NCBI GenBank assembly: GCA_037126765.1
Contig: JBBCBC010000030.1
Coordinates: 10,190,786 to 10,254,785, forward strand
Direction: 5' to 3'
Source: Stenogyne calaminthoides
Taxonomy: Eukaryota > Streptophyta > Magnoliopsida > Lamiales > Lamiaceae
DNA length: 64,000 bases
Made by a program: the position numbers and the translations under genes. The notes beneath the pieces were generated by a model. That model made no database searches and was not told the origin of the DNA. It saw only the letters and a list, made by a program, of their open reading frames with translations. How positions within the stretch are numbered: position 1 is the first letter of the stretch; every line of letters begins with the position of its first letter. Below are positions 48,062-57,895 of this stretch, in pieces.

Positions 48062-50999
48062 TTATACTAAGGAACGGCTCCTCCAAAGATGGTCGCTCAC
48101 CGCTTCGCCAGAAGTACACTTTGCTAGATCTCGGGAGATCCCTTTGTTAAATCCAGACTGATCGAACCCGGGCTCGGCTCGGAGAGTTTGATCATCAACA
48201 TCAGCAATGTCCGCATCCGAGCCATCTTCCTCATCCAAGATAGGATCATCAATCTCGATCCCTTCAGGAAGATTGGAGAAATCACACAGATCGTTCAAGT
48301 CAGACATCGGAAGGTTGCGATCTGGAGGGTTGTCGATCGCATTCTTAAAAACCGGATATGAGCGGGCAATTTGTTGCCAAATGGCGTGTGGCGGCGCGAA
48401 ACCCGGATGGCATCGACAAAAGCACATATGTAAGAGAAGTTCGACATGGAATCAACATACTCCCTCGACAGGCAACCTTGAATTTTCAAGACCCAAACGC
48501 GAGTGTTGGTCTCTTCAAAGAATGATGAGTTGTTGGCGAGCAAATTCTTCTCACATTCCATGACCTCGACGTCGATTCGGAGTTTTCTGGCTCGACATTC
48601 ATCTCATTCGAACTCTCCGTATGCGAACCACCTCCTCCCGAGCATGGTTTAGCTCTTCCCCTTCGGGCGAAAGCAACTTCCCCGAGCCTTTGGCGAGCAT
48701 CCTCTTGAGCCTGGCGAGTATCCTCTTGAGCCTTACGAGCATCTGCTTGAGCCGAGGATATCTATCCTTGAGCCAACCTCAATTCATCCTGAGTTTTGCT
48801 CAGCTCGTTCACCTTCTCTTCAAAACTTCTGATCAGAGCCAAGTAGTTGGCATGAAGATTGGCGGACTCAGCATAAGTTTTCTCAAGGATGACCAAAGAT
48901 TGGCCCTGGTGTACCAGGCCAAGTCGCATGTTTTCCAAAGGTGTTGGACCCCTGGTGGCCTCTTCCAGCTCAGTAGTCCATGCTCGAATGGGGGTCTCGC
49001 ACGCCTTCTGAACATGCTCGGGAATGCCAGAAACTTTGCGAGCACTTGGCGAGTAGTAGTAATTCTTCAATTCGGGCATCAAGGGCGCCAACCTGCTCAA
49101 CCTACACATACACCCGAGCAAACAAACATGACAAAGCGAACAAAATTAATGAAAAAGGAAATAAAACGAACAAAATGTACTTGTTCGCCTGAGTCGGATC
49201 CCATCCCAAAAATGATTTATCCTCGGGACCCGGAGCTCGTGGTTCAAAGGGTCCAAGTTCGGGTCCAGCAGGAGGTGGAGAAGATGTACCAACCTCCATT
49301 TCAACTATCTCAAGGACCCGGACCGACCACAGAGGCGGCCATTCGATCGCCGGCGATTGGGGGTCTCCCTAACAAAGATCGATGCTACCGAGCCTGTTCG
49401 CTTGCCCCCTACTCGTCGGTTTCCACCCTTGGTCTTTTGGTGGTGAACTGTTCGCTCACCCCTGCTCCCGAGCAGGCCAAATCTTTTCGGCTCGGCTCAC
49501 GGATGCAATGCTTGGCTCCCTGCTTTCCGCTTCCTCGATTTGCTCGTTGAGCCTCACCGGCTTGAATTCGAGCAAGCTCTGAGGTCTTTTTTCTTGAGTC
49601 ATTTGGTATGCTCCGGATGTACTACCAAGAATAATAAAGAGAAAAGCTATAGACAAAACAGTTCATTATACAAGAAAGGGAAACAGCGAACAAAAGGTAC
49701 AAAATATATGCAAATGCAAAAAACAATTCTTACACAAAGGATTAACAAGCTTTGCAAGATGGTGGGGCACGCACAAGCCTTTTTTCTTCCTTTTTGTTGG
49801 GTGGTATTCAAAGTCTTCACGGATCGTTTCCGAGCGAGACTCGAGATCGATTTGCCCAGACCAATCGCTAAAATAGCCGTCGTTGGTCTCTTTGTCCGTC
49901 CGCACCGAATTCCGAAATGAAGAATAAGTTAAAATCGGTTCAAAGTCAAGAACAAAAGACACAAAAATACTTTTATGGTAAACCCCAAAATCAGTGGGGA
50001 TGTCCAAACGAGCATCTGGTTCGCTTCCAGAAGCCGGGCTTTTCCAATCGCCCCCAACTAACCAGAACTTCTCCTTCCAATCACTGATTTTGTTCGGCAC
50101 ATCCTCAATGATTTTGCACTTGACATTTGCCTGCATGAACAGCCATCCATGTTCGCCCTTCGGACGGGTCAAATGCACTAGTCGAGCAAGTTCAGCTGCT
50201 GTGGGATAATATTTGGGCTTCATTTTGCCGAACAAAGTCAGGAAGCTCATAATCATATGCCACCCGTTCGACTTCAGCTGCGTAATGGTAATGTTCCATT
50301 CAACGAGCAAACGAGTGATATCCGGATGGATTGGAAACCTAAGGCCCGCTTCCATCAGTATCAAATTCACAAAGAACACACCCTCGGGCTGGTCTGCTCG
50401 CTCATCGGGACCAGGTGCCCAGAAAAAGACATCTTTGGGGGTTTCATAGTTTCGATACAGCTGAGCGAGCATATCTACATCTATCACGCTCGCAATTTTG
50501 CTCGTCGGGTACTCATTCTCAACCCTAGTCCTATGAGGTTGCTCGGGCCAATCAAAATTATAACGAGCATTATACTCGTTATATGTTGGGCTATGAGGGA
50601 CACCAACAGGGATATCAAGTTCTGTATTTTGCTCGCTGCCTAACCCCCTGTTCGACTCATCGACATTCACAGCCATCAAGAATTCCTCCCCACATTATCA
50701 TCATTCACATCAAGACTATCTACAACCCTAGACCTAACTTGGGATTGGGGCAAAGAATCATCACTCAAATCATCCAAAAAATCACTACGGGCTAAGTCCA
50801 TATCTAATTTGTTTATGGCGTCATCGGAATCGGAGGAAAGAACGACAAACGGCTGCCAAACTTGCCAACGAGACCCTGAACCCGAGACATTCATCTTCGG
50901 CGTGTTAGCATCGCTACGGGGGATTGTATAGAAAGAGGGGGAGGAAAAACTATGGTGATCCGATTTTATTGAAGCAGAAGAGTTTGAACGAGAAGCCAT
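48062..50999 (-). pseudogene. Antisense gene of the Tat element (Transposase_28-like)
   Basis: Minus strand. Exon block 50676-50999 starts MASRSNSSAS. A one-base slip in a G run near 50685 joins it to 49666-50679, which contains AGLRFPIHPDITRLL, NGWHMIMSFLTLFG and KEKFWLVGGDW, the pattern of the 'putative gypsy type transposon' domain (Pfam Transposase_28). Further blocks are an acidic-proline piece at 49200-49299, a coiled-coil-like piece at 48762-49121 (QVGALDARIEELL begins just inside a TGTAG acceptor) and a C-terminal acidic block at 48062-48427. The blocks change frame and include splice-like junctions, so this is probably an intron-containing antisense gene. Its biochemical role is unknown; such antisense genes are known in Tat elements. 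Confidence 0.75.
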
Positions 51000-51156
51000 A
51001 ATCGCAATGAGAGAGGGTATGCAATAATTACCTGAGTAAAATCCTTCGCCGGAATGATGAAGCCCTTGCCGAAAGTTTTAGACGCGAAAGAGATTGAAGA
51101 CAGAGACAGAAAGAAGAGGAAAAGAAAGAAAAGAGATTGAGGCGGCGAAATGAGGT

Positions 51157-51164
51157 ATTTATAG
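51157..51164 (-). promoter_or_regulatory. TATA box for the gypsy antisense gene
   Basis: TATAAATA reads on the minus strand at 51157-51164, about 150 bp upstream of the ATG at 50999. A CT-rich leader follows, then a possible donor CAG|GTAATT just before the ATG. This looks like an independent promoter inside the element rather than read-through from an LTR. Confidence 0.6.
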
Positions 51165-51269
51165 ATACCGGGTTTAATTTTGAAAATCTGGCACAGAATA
51201 TGAAACGACACTTACTATGGCCCAATCAAATTATAACAGCTGGGCCCCATGATGAATACAAAGCAACCC

Positions 51270-51282
51270 GGCTGGGGGGTAT
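51270..51282 (+). promoter_or_regulatory. Gypsy polypurine tract
   Basis: GGCTGGGGGGTAT ends directly at the 3' LTR, the place where plus-strand priming occurs. It is short, but position and composition fit. Confidence 0.7.
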
Positions 51283-52577
51283 TGTTGTGTTCGATATAAT
51301 TATTCAGCATTAATCGAACACGTAAGAGAGACACTTGTAATATTCAACTATTAAAATAATCATGCTCGATGGACAAGTGTGCTCGCCGCTTGCCGACCAA
51401 ACTAGTTTGTTCGCCAGCTCGCCACTTGTCAACCAAAGCGAACATGCTCGCCTACTAAAGTAAGTTTTGTTCGCTAGGCTCGCGAAAGCAAGCATCATTT
51501 GTTCGGCTGCGGCCGCCCTAACGAGCAAGTTTGCTCGCCGACTCCCCACTTACCGAAAGCAAAATGTATGTTCGCCGGACTAACCGAGCAAAATGATCCT
51601 CGAAAAGATGTTGATCCGATCACCAAACCGACGATCAGGAAGAAGAAATCGATAGCTTTGAGCCGGGCTTTGACCTCAGGGCAAGTATGTTAGATGCACA
51701 GATAACCTGAGGGCTCAGACATCCTCAAGGCTCAGACAAACCTGAGGGGTCAGTATGCTCGATGCTCAGATATCCTGAGGGCTCAGACATCCCGGGGCTC
51801 GGATAAAACCTGAGGGGTCAGTATGCTCGATGATCAGATATCCTGAGGGCTCAGAAATCCTGAAGGCTCAGACATCCTGAAGGGTCAGTATGCTCGATGC
51901 TCAGACATCCTGAAGGCTCAGACAAACCTGAGGGGTCAGTATGCTCGATGCTCAGACATCCTGAGGGCTCAGACATCCTGAAGAACTCAGACATGCTCGA
52001 TAATATTTCGACATAAAATTGATATGGTTTAATGGGGCGAACAAAGCATTCAGTCGAGCAAAAGATTGATTTGGACGACCAAAAGAGTGCCTTATAGACA
52101 AGCAAGTGCAAAGATCAACCAGGAAGACGAAGTTGGAAACATGGCAGCATTACATGAATTCTTGCATGGCCCGAAGTCTCCAGCTCATGCTTGCCAAACC
52201 AGCTCATGCTTGTCGAAGTACTATAAATAGAAGAAAAAACAACAAGATAGAGGTTCAGAAATTTCCCAGAGGGGTAAGGTTCACAAAAAATTCGAGAGTT
52301 CATCCATGCACATAAAAAACCCTAGCACTCATATACCAACTCTCCAAATCATCTTCATCCATAGCGATTCATCTTCATGAGATGTATCATATATTGTACG
52401 TGTAAAACTCGCAATACTATATCCCTGGCTTGGAATGCCCCCAGAGTAGTCATTTCGTGACGAACTGGATCAACAAATTCCTCTTATTTACAGTTTATTT
52501 TACACGTACATATTTTGTTTGTGAGTTGTCACCGAATCAACCACATAATATTCACCATATAAAAACAACTCGCAACA
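51283..52577 (+). repeat. Gypsy 3' LTR
   Basis: 1295 bp from TGTTGTG to GCAACA, followed by AACCT at 52578-52582. A TATA box CTATAAATAG is at 52221-52230. The tandem array at 51690-52010 retains the CTCAGACATCC/CCTGAGGGG words that are degraded to CTCG forms in the 5' copy, while other segments are clean in the 5' copy and degraded here. Confidence 0.92.
51690..52010 (+). repeat. Tandem repeats inside gypsy 3' LTR
   Basis: Five or so copies of a 60-70 bp unit with GGCTCAGACAAACCTGAGG and GGTCAGTATGCTCGATG, plus shorter variants of CTCAGACATCCTGA. The copy number differs from the 5' LTR, which accounts for part of the length difference. Confidence 0.75.
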
Positions 52578-52703
52578 AACCTAATTCATGATGAACCCTG
52601 ATCCATACATTTTAACAAAACGGATCACATGTAAACATGTAAACTTTAGTTTCCTTTTCATTCTCCAATTCACAAAATCACAAAATCAAGTCCCTCTCCC
52701 TTC

Positions 52704-52931
52704 TCAACTTGAATCTACACGCACCAGTTTTGCCGCATTCAGTAGCTGCTCCACCTCATAGTCATATGTCGGCTTCTTTCCTGAATTGTTCATTCCCCGG
52801 CCAGGCACAATCTAAATTAGGGTGGTATTTTTGAAGTGAATTAGAATTGAGAACTTGAGAGATGGGTCAATCGTTTACTCACAAATTTTTGTGGTATTCG
52901 TTCACGTCTAGTAAATGCCGCCAAAGTAAAT
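52704..52931 (-). pseudogene. Last exons of a truncated host gene
   Basis: Minus strand. The terminal exon, 52704-52811, follows an AATTTAG acceptor and reads IVPGRGMNNSGKKPTYDYEV with EQLLNAAKLVRVDSS then TGA. The preceding exon, about 52883-52931, reads TLAAFTRRERIPQKF in matching phase and ends at a canonical GTGAGT donor. The two join in frame. Nothing further upstream is found: a tandem repeat array and an LTR occupy that side, so the rest of the gene is missing. The gypsy insertion at 52577 lies about 125 bp beyond its stop, in what would be 3' UTR. The protein is not identified. Confidence 0.45.
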
Positions 52932-52954
52932 CTTCATGCTCCCGTTTCAATTAA

Positions 52955-53339
52955 GCTAAAAAACTATCATTATTAAGCAAAAGATTGGTAAGGCAAAAAA
53001 CTCTTACTGTTAAGCCAAAAAATATCACTGTTAAACAATAAAAATATCATTGTTAAGGCAAAAAATTATCACTATTTAGCCCAAAAAAATACTCTCTCCG
53101 TCTCAACTCTTTCTTCACACCACCTTTTTTTTCGTGTTTTAGCAATTAATATTTAAAATGATAAAGTGACTTTTAATAAGGGGCATGATAGAAAAATTAC
53201 TCTATCATTTCAAATACTAATAAAAAATTTGCTCGCTAAAACACGAGAAAACAGTAACTGTGAACAAAAAGTTGGGACGGATGCAGTATCACGGTTAAGC
53301 CAAAACACTATCATTGTTAAACCAAAAATCGTTCATAGT
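52955..53339. repeat. Short tandem repeat array interrupted by a MITE
   Basis: About six imperfect 25-28 bp units such as AAAAAATATCACTGTTAAxxC and GGCAAAAAACTCTTACTGTT. The array is split by the MITE at 53092-53286. Sequence on both sides of the MITE belongs to the same unit. Confidence 0.75.
53092..53286. mobile_element. Stowaway-like MITE, 195 bp
   Basis: Ends are CTCTCTCCGTCTCAACTCTT and, inverted, CTGCATCCGTCCCAACTTTT. TA flanks it at 53090-53091 and 53287-53288. Inner arms continue to pair (CGTGTTTTAGC with GCTAAAACACG), so the whole element folds into a hairpin. Non-coding. Confidence 0.88.
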
Positions 53340-53344
53340 GTTAT

Positions 53345-56300
53345 TGTTGGTCCCGAAAAATACCGAGTTAAAACCCGAAAAATCTCAATAGGAGGTGACT
53401 TTAAAATTTTTGCGAATGTGTTATGCAGATTTGCTAAAGTATGTATGCAAATAAGAACACACGTATTTTTATAGTGGTTCGGAGTCCAACTCCTACATCC
53501 ACTCTTCCCTAACAGCAGGGGTACCAACTAAACCAACTGGACTTAGATTAATGTGTTAGTCCAACACAATACAACAGATGTTTAATGAGTTCTCACTCTC
53601 TCGGGACTTATCTCCCTCACGGGATCGCCTATAGATTTTTAATGAGTTCTCACTTTTTCGGGACTTATCTCCCTCACGGGATTGCCTATTAACTACCTTA
53701 CTTAACCACTAATTCTCTCTCAAGAAAGGGTTTGAGTTTGGTGTTATTTCCAACTAGGTGAGATTTTCCCTTACATTGTTTTAGCTTTTAAGCTAAGGTT
53801 GGGAAAATTTCTCTTAGCTTAGGATATGACATTTATACTTAGATATAATGAAGAACACTCTTGGGTAAATTTGGATATTTAATGTTCTGTGTTCTTGAAT
53901 GGAGATGCTTGAATATTTGGCTTTAATCTTCACTTTGCAGCATCCTCCATTATCTTCTTTTGAATATAGTGTAATGTATTTATAGTGTGGATTTGAATAT
54001 TACCGTTGGAGAGTAAATTCAAATCCATACTAATAGTCTTCCAAATTTTTTCTTTGTCCTTTTTGCTTTTGTTGTTTTTAGTTTTTATGTCACATCCATA
54101 TATGTGTTGTCATCTTCTCATTGGATAGTTTTTGTGTGTCTAATCGGATCCGATTTATTTACGCGACATCGATTTATTTTTTTCGATTTCGATTTTTTCG
54201 ATCTCGATTTCGATTTCGGTTTTTTATTCGATTTTCGATTTTTAGTTTTCGATTTTCGATTTCGATTTTACGATCTCGATTTCCCGATTCGATTTTCGAT
54301 TTCGATTTTTTCGATTTTTGCTAGGACTTAACCTACACATATTGTGTTGGTCTCGAAAAATACCGAGTTAAAACCCGAAAAATCTCAATGGGAGATGACT
54401 TTAAAATTTTTGCAAATGTGTTATGCAGATTTGCTAAAGTATATATGACAGTTAATATGAAAGCAAATAAGAACACATGTATTTTTATAGTGGTTCGGAG
54501 TCCAACTCCTACATCCACTCTTCCCTATCAGCAGGGGTACCAACTAAACCAATTGGACTTAGATTAATGTGTTAGTCCAACACAATACAACAAATGTTTA
54601 ATGAGTTCTCACTCTCTCGGGACTTATCTCCCTCATGGGATTACCTATTAACTATCTTATTTAACCACTAATTCTCTCTCAAGAAAGGGTTTGGGTTTAG
54701 TGTTATTTCCAACTAGGTGAGATTTTCCCTTATATTGTTTTAGCCTTTAAGCTAAGGTTGGGAAAATCTCTCTAAGCTTAGGATATGCCATTTATGCTTA
54801 GATATAATGAAGAACACTCATGGGTAAATTTGGATATTTAATGCTCTGTGTTCTTGAATGGAGATGCTTGAATATTTGGCTTTAATCTTCACTTTACAGC
54901 ATCCTCCATTATCTTCATTTGAAGATAGTGCAATGTATTTATAGTGTGGATTTGATATTACCGTTGGAGAGTAAATTCAAATCCATACTAATAGTCTTCT
55001 TCAAACTTTTTTTTTCCTTTTGCACTTTGTTGCTTGTAGCTTTTATGTCACATCCATATATGTGTTGTCATCTTCTCATTGGGATGACTTTTTATGCGTG
55101 TCTAATCTGATCGATTTCAACTCTCTCCTGATTACTAATTTATGTTTTCGATTTCGGTTTTACGATTTTTTTTTCGATCTCGATTTTCGATCTCGGTTTT
55201 TTCGATTTCGATTTTTTCGATCTCGCTTTTTGATTTTCGCTGAGACTTAACCTACACATATTTTGTTGGTCCCAAAAAATACCGAGTTAAAACCCGAAAA
55301 ATCTCAATAGGAGGTGACTTAAAAAATTTTGCTAATGTGTTATGCAGATTTGCTAAAGTATGTATGACAGTTAATATGAAAGCAAATAAGAACACACGTA
55401 TTTTTATAGTGGTTCGAAGCCCAACTCCTACATCCACTCTTCCCTATCAGCAGGGGTACCAACTGGACTTAGATTAATGTGTTAGTCCAACACAATACAA
55501 CAGATGTTTAATGAGTTCTCACTCTCTCGGGACTTATCTCTCTCACGGGATTGCCTATTAACTACCTTACTTAACCACTAATTCTCTCTCAAGAAAGGGT
55601 TTGAGTTTGGTGTTATTTCCAACTAGGTGAGATTTTCCCTTACATTGTTTTAGCTTTTAAGCTAAGGTTGGAAAAATCTCTCTAAGCTTAGGATATGTCA
55701 TTTATGCTTAGATATAATGAAGAACACTCTTGGGTAAATTTGGATATTTAATGCTCTGTGTTCTTGAATGGAGATGCTTGAATATTTGGCTTTAATCTTC
55801 ACTTTCATAAAGATCCTCCATTATCTTCTTTTGAAGATAGTGCAATGTATTTATAGTGTGTATTTGAATATTACCGTTGGAGAGTAAATTCAAATCCATA
55901 CTAATAGTCTTTCAGCTTTTCTTTGTCCTTTTGCATTGTTGCTTGCAGCTTTATGTCACATCCATATATGTGTTGGCATCTTCTCATTGGACAACTTTTT
56001 GTGTGTCTAACGGATTTGATTTATTTCGCTTTGATTCTTTGGTTTCATTTTACGATTTGGTTTTTTATTTCAGTTTTCTGATCTCAGTTTTCTGATTTCA
56101 ATTTTTTCGATTTGGTTTTCGATTTCTTCTTCTTTGATCGTCGGATCGGATCAAGACATCATCAGTCGGCAACATCGATTACTACCGTAATACGATTTCG
56201 ATCAACCACGATGTTGCCGCGTATTCGATTTATGATCATCACAACATCTGCCGCGTATTACGATTTACGATCGAAGACATCATCTGCCGTATTACGATTT

Positions 56301-56561
56301 CGTCGGCTGACAACATCTGCCGCGTATTCTAATTTCGATCGGCCTGATGTCTGTCGTATTACGATTTTTTATCAGCATAGCATCTGGAACTCATCTGTCT
56401 CGTTTTCTCTTGATCAGCCTCGTCTTCTCTTGATGAGTTCCCCCTCAATTTGTTACATGTAAGAATAAAACTAAGTCTAAAACTCAAGCTTTTTATACAA
56501 CTTAGTTTGTCCTATTACACGGTGTTTTGGAATAATAATCAAAACTAAAATGATCCCAACA
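53345..56561 (-). mobile_element. Copia solo LTR, internally triplicated
   Basis: Plus-strand ends are TGTTGGTCCCGAAAAATACC and GATCCCAACA. GTTAT flanks it at 53340-53344 and 56562-56566. Read on the minus strand it starts TGTTGGGATCATTTTAG and contains CAAAACACCGTGTAATAGGAC, CTCTCCAACGG and TATAAATA, the same landmarks as the copia A/B LTRs, so it is a related family in the opposite orientation. The block beginning TGTTGGTC recurs at 54342 and 55262, making three tandem units of about 1.0, 0.92 and 1.3 kb, of which only the last is full length. No internal coding region is present. Confidence 0.82.
56140..56375. repeat. Tandem repeats near the LTR's outer end
   Basis: Five to six imperfect 35-45 bp units built on ACATCTGCCGCGTATTACGA and TTTCGATCGG, inside the solo LTR between its CGATTT-rich part and its terminus. 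Confidence 0.65.
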
Positions 56562-56566
56562 GTTAT

Positions 56567-57395
56567 TTTTCTCCTTCACCTTCACCTTCATTGCTAATGT
56601 TCTCTATTAATGCGTCTTCACAAATTTCAGAATCAACGTCTATTGAGGAAAAGCGTCGCGAGAGGTTTGAGGAAGAGCGGGAGCATAAGGCGTGAGCGAG
56701 AACGTGATTGTAAGGGAGAGCAAAAACGACATGAGAATGAAAGTGAGCGTGAATGGAGTTTAGAGTGATATTCGAGTCAATCCAACCCTCAAAACAGAAT
56801 CACATGAGTATTGCTCAAAAGTCAAAACTAAGAGTCCGCTTGATTAGGGGTAATGGAAGTGAGTAATGAAAATCACTTTTATTGATGTTGCTTGATAGTT
56901 TTGATACACAAGTAATGAGAATAAAAATAAACAATTAATTACCCTTCTCACTCAACTCACCTCACATGATACACATTATTGATGTTCTAACCAAACAATA
57001 ATAATGCAATCAATAACTCTTAATAATTGATCCCTCAATAATATTCATTACCATTATCATTCTCAATAATATACATTACCATTCTAAATTAGTTTCAATC
57101 TCTTGTTCATTCACCCATTAACCGTACTTATTTCTCGATTTGATTACTTAATAACACACTAACCAATATTCATAACTTTGTATGACTCTTTTTTTCCTCC
57201 CATATTAAGAATTATTCGAAATCATAAGTCTTATGCAACACGCCACGACTAATTTCGAAACACCAAATCACCACTCATAGCCAACTAATTATCATAACAA
57301 AAAAAAATCAAACGTCCAACTCCCATGTGCAATTATCCCATTTTGAACAAGCCCACTTTATTCAATATCCATATTTAATTATTAATCATTAATTA
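56567..57395. other. Intergenic DNA with a charged-repeat fragment
   Basis: 56640-56765 is GAGCG-rich and would encode a Glu/Arg-rich stretch (EEKRRERFEEEREHKA) before a stop. This might be a relic exon of an RE-rich nuclear protein, but it has no start, splice context or other exon. The rest is AT-rich without features. Confidence 0.3.
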
Positions 57396-57540
57396 GTGGA
57401 TAACTCAAGTGGTTAGAGTTTCATCAACTGAGATTTTGAGGTTCCAGTTTTTGAGACATGGAGAGAAAATATTTATTCCCTCTTGTGGTGGTATACCTCT
57501 TAGAAAACTATTGTAATTTATTATATAATTTGGTCAATCT
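57396..57540 (+). mobile_element. Possible tRNA-derived SINE
   Basis: TAACTCAAGTGGTTAGAG at 57401-57418 resembles an RNA polymerase III A box, and GAGGTTCCAGT at 57438-57448 a degenerate B box, about 31 bp apart, as in plant SINEs. A clear target duplication or tail was not fixed, so this is tentative. Confidence 0.4.
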
Positions 57541-57895
57541 ATTCATTAGTGCAAAATGCAAATTGTAAGCAACCCTAATTATTTGAAAATCAAAATCACT
57601 CTTTTTATCTGAAATTGTTGAGAAACACACACGCACTAAAAATCAGGGGGGTGGACCAGGCTCCCACCCTGAGTCACAGATCTCACTTCCCTTTCAAAAT
57701 CAGTTCACATTTTGCTTTCATTTGGAGTAAAATTGAGTCCCATTATTCTTCCCACCCTTCTTCATCAATCCAATTCAAAATATCTTCAAAATTCTCACTC
57801 CCTCTTTCTCCAATTTCAAATTTCTTCAAGTTCTGTATAATTATCATTGCAGTATCTTTGCTCATCAGTAGCCAATTTGTTTGAAAGAATCGAAA
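57541..57895 (+). promoter_or_regulatory. Promoter-proximal and 5' leader region of the TOR1-like gene
   Basis: A weak TATA-like TTATATAATTTGG lies near 57516, and a CT-rich leader (CTCCCTCTTTCTCC) near 57800. The immediate ATG context is CGAAAATGAG. An upstream ORF of 89 codons from an in-frame-unrelated ATG at 57615 looks fortuitous. Confidence 0.4.

Larger units (their letters stand above)
9352..52577 (+). mobile_element. Ty3/gypsy Tat-type LTR retrotransposon, interrupted by copia
   Basis: LTRs at 9352-10607 and 51283-52577 both begin TGTTGTGTTCG and end CTCGCAACA. The 5 bp AACCT flanks the element at 9347-9351 and 52578-52582. Internally, from left to right, lie a primer-binding site, gag, protease, RT, RNase H, a second RNase H and integrase. 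After pol come a long spacer, a large antisense gene and a polypurine tract. The extra RNase H after the usual one and the antisense gene are traits of the Tat lineage. Subtracting the nested copia insertion leaves about 13.9 kb. Many stops and frameshifts make it non-functional, although some may be sequence errors. Confidence 0.93.

Noticed and set aside
48621..49550. 309-codon open frame on the plus strand
   Set aside because: It lies opposite the gypsy antisense gene, whose minus-strand reading has recognisable domain and coiled-coil character; the plus reading is low-complexity Ser/Leu/Pro-rich.
52955..53339. CRISPR-like spaced repeats
   Set aside because: Units are imperfect, AT-rich and contiguous, without distinct spacers, in a plant nuclear context.
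56825..57110. Possible decayed Tourist-like element
   Set aside because: GGGGTAATGG-type words recur inverted, but no consistent TIR pair or TTA duplication could be fixed.
57396..57540. Functional tRNA gene
   Set aside because: Polymerase III boxes are degenerate and no cloverleaf can be formed; a SINE is the better reading.
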